NCBI RefSeq assembly: GCF_024166365.1 | Contig: NC_064844.1 | Span: 682,001-746,000, forward strand | Reading direction: 5' to 3' | Source of the DNA: Elephas maximus indicus | Taxonomy: Eukaryota; Chordata; Mammalia; Proboscidea; Elephantidae | Length of the DNA: 64,000 nt | Shown: positions 63,128 to 64,000 of the stretch, in pieces | How the letters are laid out: each line of letters opens with the position of its first letter | Numbering within the stretch: the first letter of the stretch is position 1 | Made by a program: the position numbers and the translations under genes | The notes under the pieces: generated by a model | What the model was told of the DNA's origin: nothing | The model's input: the letters and a program-made list of their open reading frames with translations, nothing else | The model's database searches: none

Positions 63128-64000
63128 GTAGGAATTGGAAATTTAGAATTCTGTTATTCCTGCCATTTTTGTCATAGTTCATTATCGTGGGGGGTAGAAT
63201 ATACTGAATTTTTAGGAATTTCTTATGCTCTAATGAAGATAACTACTTTCATCATGTAGCAAGGCAGGTTCTATTTATATTTTGGAGGAGTGAGATGAGG
63301 TTACCTTTTGGGGGAAAGACCAGCCTGGACAAACCTTTTACAACGAAAAATACTGTGGTGAAAAGTGTGTGTCAACTGGAGTTCATGACTTGTTTATTCC
63401 TAGTCATTGTTTTTACAACGTACAAATTCAGTATAGCAAAGAATTTGTACCACTGTTTGAAGTGAATAAAATTCGATACATGTGCTTTTACTCGTTAAGT
63501 TCACCTGACAGTGATGGATAAGCGATCAATATTACAGCATGGAATAACAGTTAAATTTAACATGGCAAAGGAAAAACCAAGTACTAAAAATCACAAGGCA
63601 TTGCCTTTTGTAGTTTTGGGGATGCTTCTGAGAGGTTGACTTTTAAATATGGAAAGAGATCAGAAATGAAGGTGTGGGGTGCTTGGTATTAATGTCTAAC
63701 TTTTCCCTCTTGTGAAAGGTAGTCATCATTTAAGAGCCTGGGGCAAGGTTAGTCTCTTGAAATTCTTTGATTCAGTTATTTCCAGTTATCGCATACTGCA
63801 TTTATTAGCTGCTTTATGTCACTTGTTTATCTTTGAAAAGAGATAAAAACCTAGACTTTATAATAGCAGTATGTTACTTCTGTGAGGATGAGCCAGGACT
63901 GGGCATCGTGTCTTTCTGTTGTACGTAAGGTTGCAGTGAGCCAGCGTCTTGACAATAGTATCTGCCTGTGTTACTTCTGGTAACATTTTTGTCTGTCAAC
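63128..64000 (+). other. XPO1: Start of XPO1 intron 4
   Basis: The donor GTAGGA is followed by unique T-rich intron. Text at 63,895-63,950 (TCTTTCTGTTGTACG, GGTTGCAGTGAGCC) resembles a decayed RTE/AfroSINE 3' end in plus orientation. Confidence 0.85.
63895..63952 (+). mobile_element. Possible RTE 3' fragment
   Basis: CATCGTGTCTTTCTGTTGTA, then CGTAAGGTTGCAGTGAG, aligns loosely with the RTE 3' end at 18,660-18,712. Confidence 0.4.

Noticed and set aside
1-64000. CRISPR arrays, operons, phage or defence islands
   Set aside because: The DNA is mammalian nuclear sequence. No regularly spaced repeats with unique spacers and no prokaryotic gene organisation are seen.

Overview
This window is nuclear DNA from a mammal, almost certainly an afrotherian and most likely an elephant or close paenungulate. 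The basis is a dense set of one tRNA-derived SINE family (AfroSINE type, more than thirty copies on both strands) together with RTE/BovB-clade LINE copies whose 3' tail the SINE shares. I know that combination only from Afrotheria. L1, L2, MIR, MER5-type and MaLR-like LTR copies complete a normal mammalian background. There is no prokaryotic gene, operon, CRISPR array or phage.

Layout: positions 1-49,800 are intergenic and built mostly of nested repeats. The main landmarks are a three-SINE array at 10,972-11,519, an L1 at about 16,390-19,160 carrying four later insertions, a mostly complete but broken RTE at 20,800-22,845, a stack of elements at 29,590-35,480, two MaLR-like LTRs at 39,955-40,470 and 43,589-44,107, and a last RTE at 49,099-49,795. 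I see no convincing protein-coding gene in this half.

Positions 50,440-53,060 form a CpG island with four CCAAT boxes and GC boxes. It is the promoter and first non-coding exon of XPO1 (exportin-1/CRM1), on the + strand. The splice donor of exon 1 is after 51,905. Three coding exons follow (54,474-54,599, 59,420-59,521, 63,055-63,127), with consensus AG/GT borders and compatible phases. They encode the first 100 residues plus one base of the next codon, and agree with the human protein as I remember it. The rest of XPO1 lies beyond 64,000. The introns hold few repeats compared with the upstream half.

I did not find an undescribed biological system. The observations most worth checking are: two AACCGGTT palindromes exactly 10 bp apart in the XPO1 promoter or leader, two upstream ORFs combined with a weak main start codon, an RTE copy with an inverted 5' part, repeated insertion into one target site, two unrelated insertions at the same place in two L1 copies, an LTR inserted inside an AfroSINE, and a few short repeated segments that I cannot assign.
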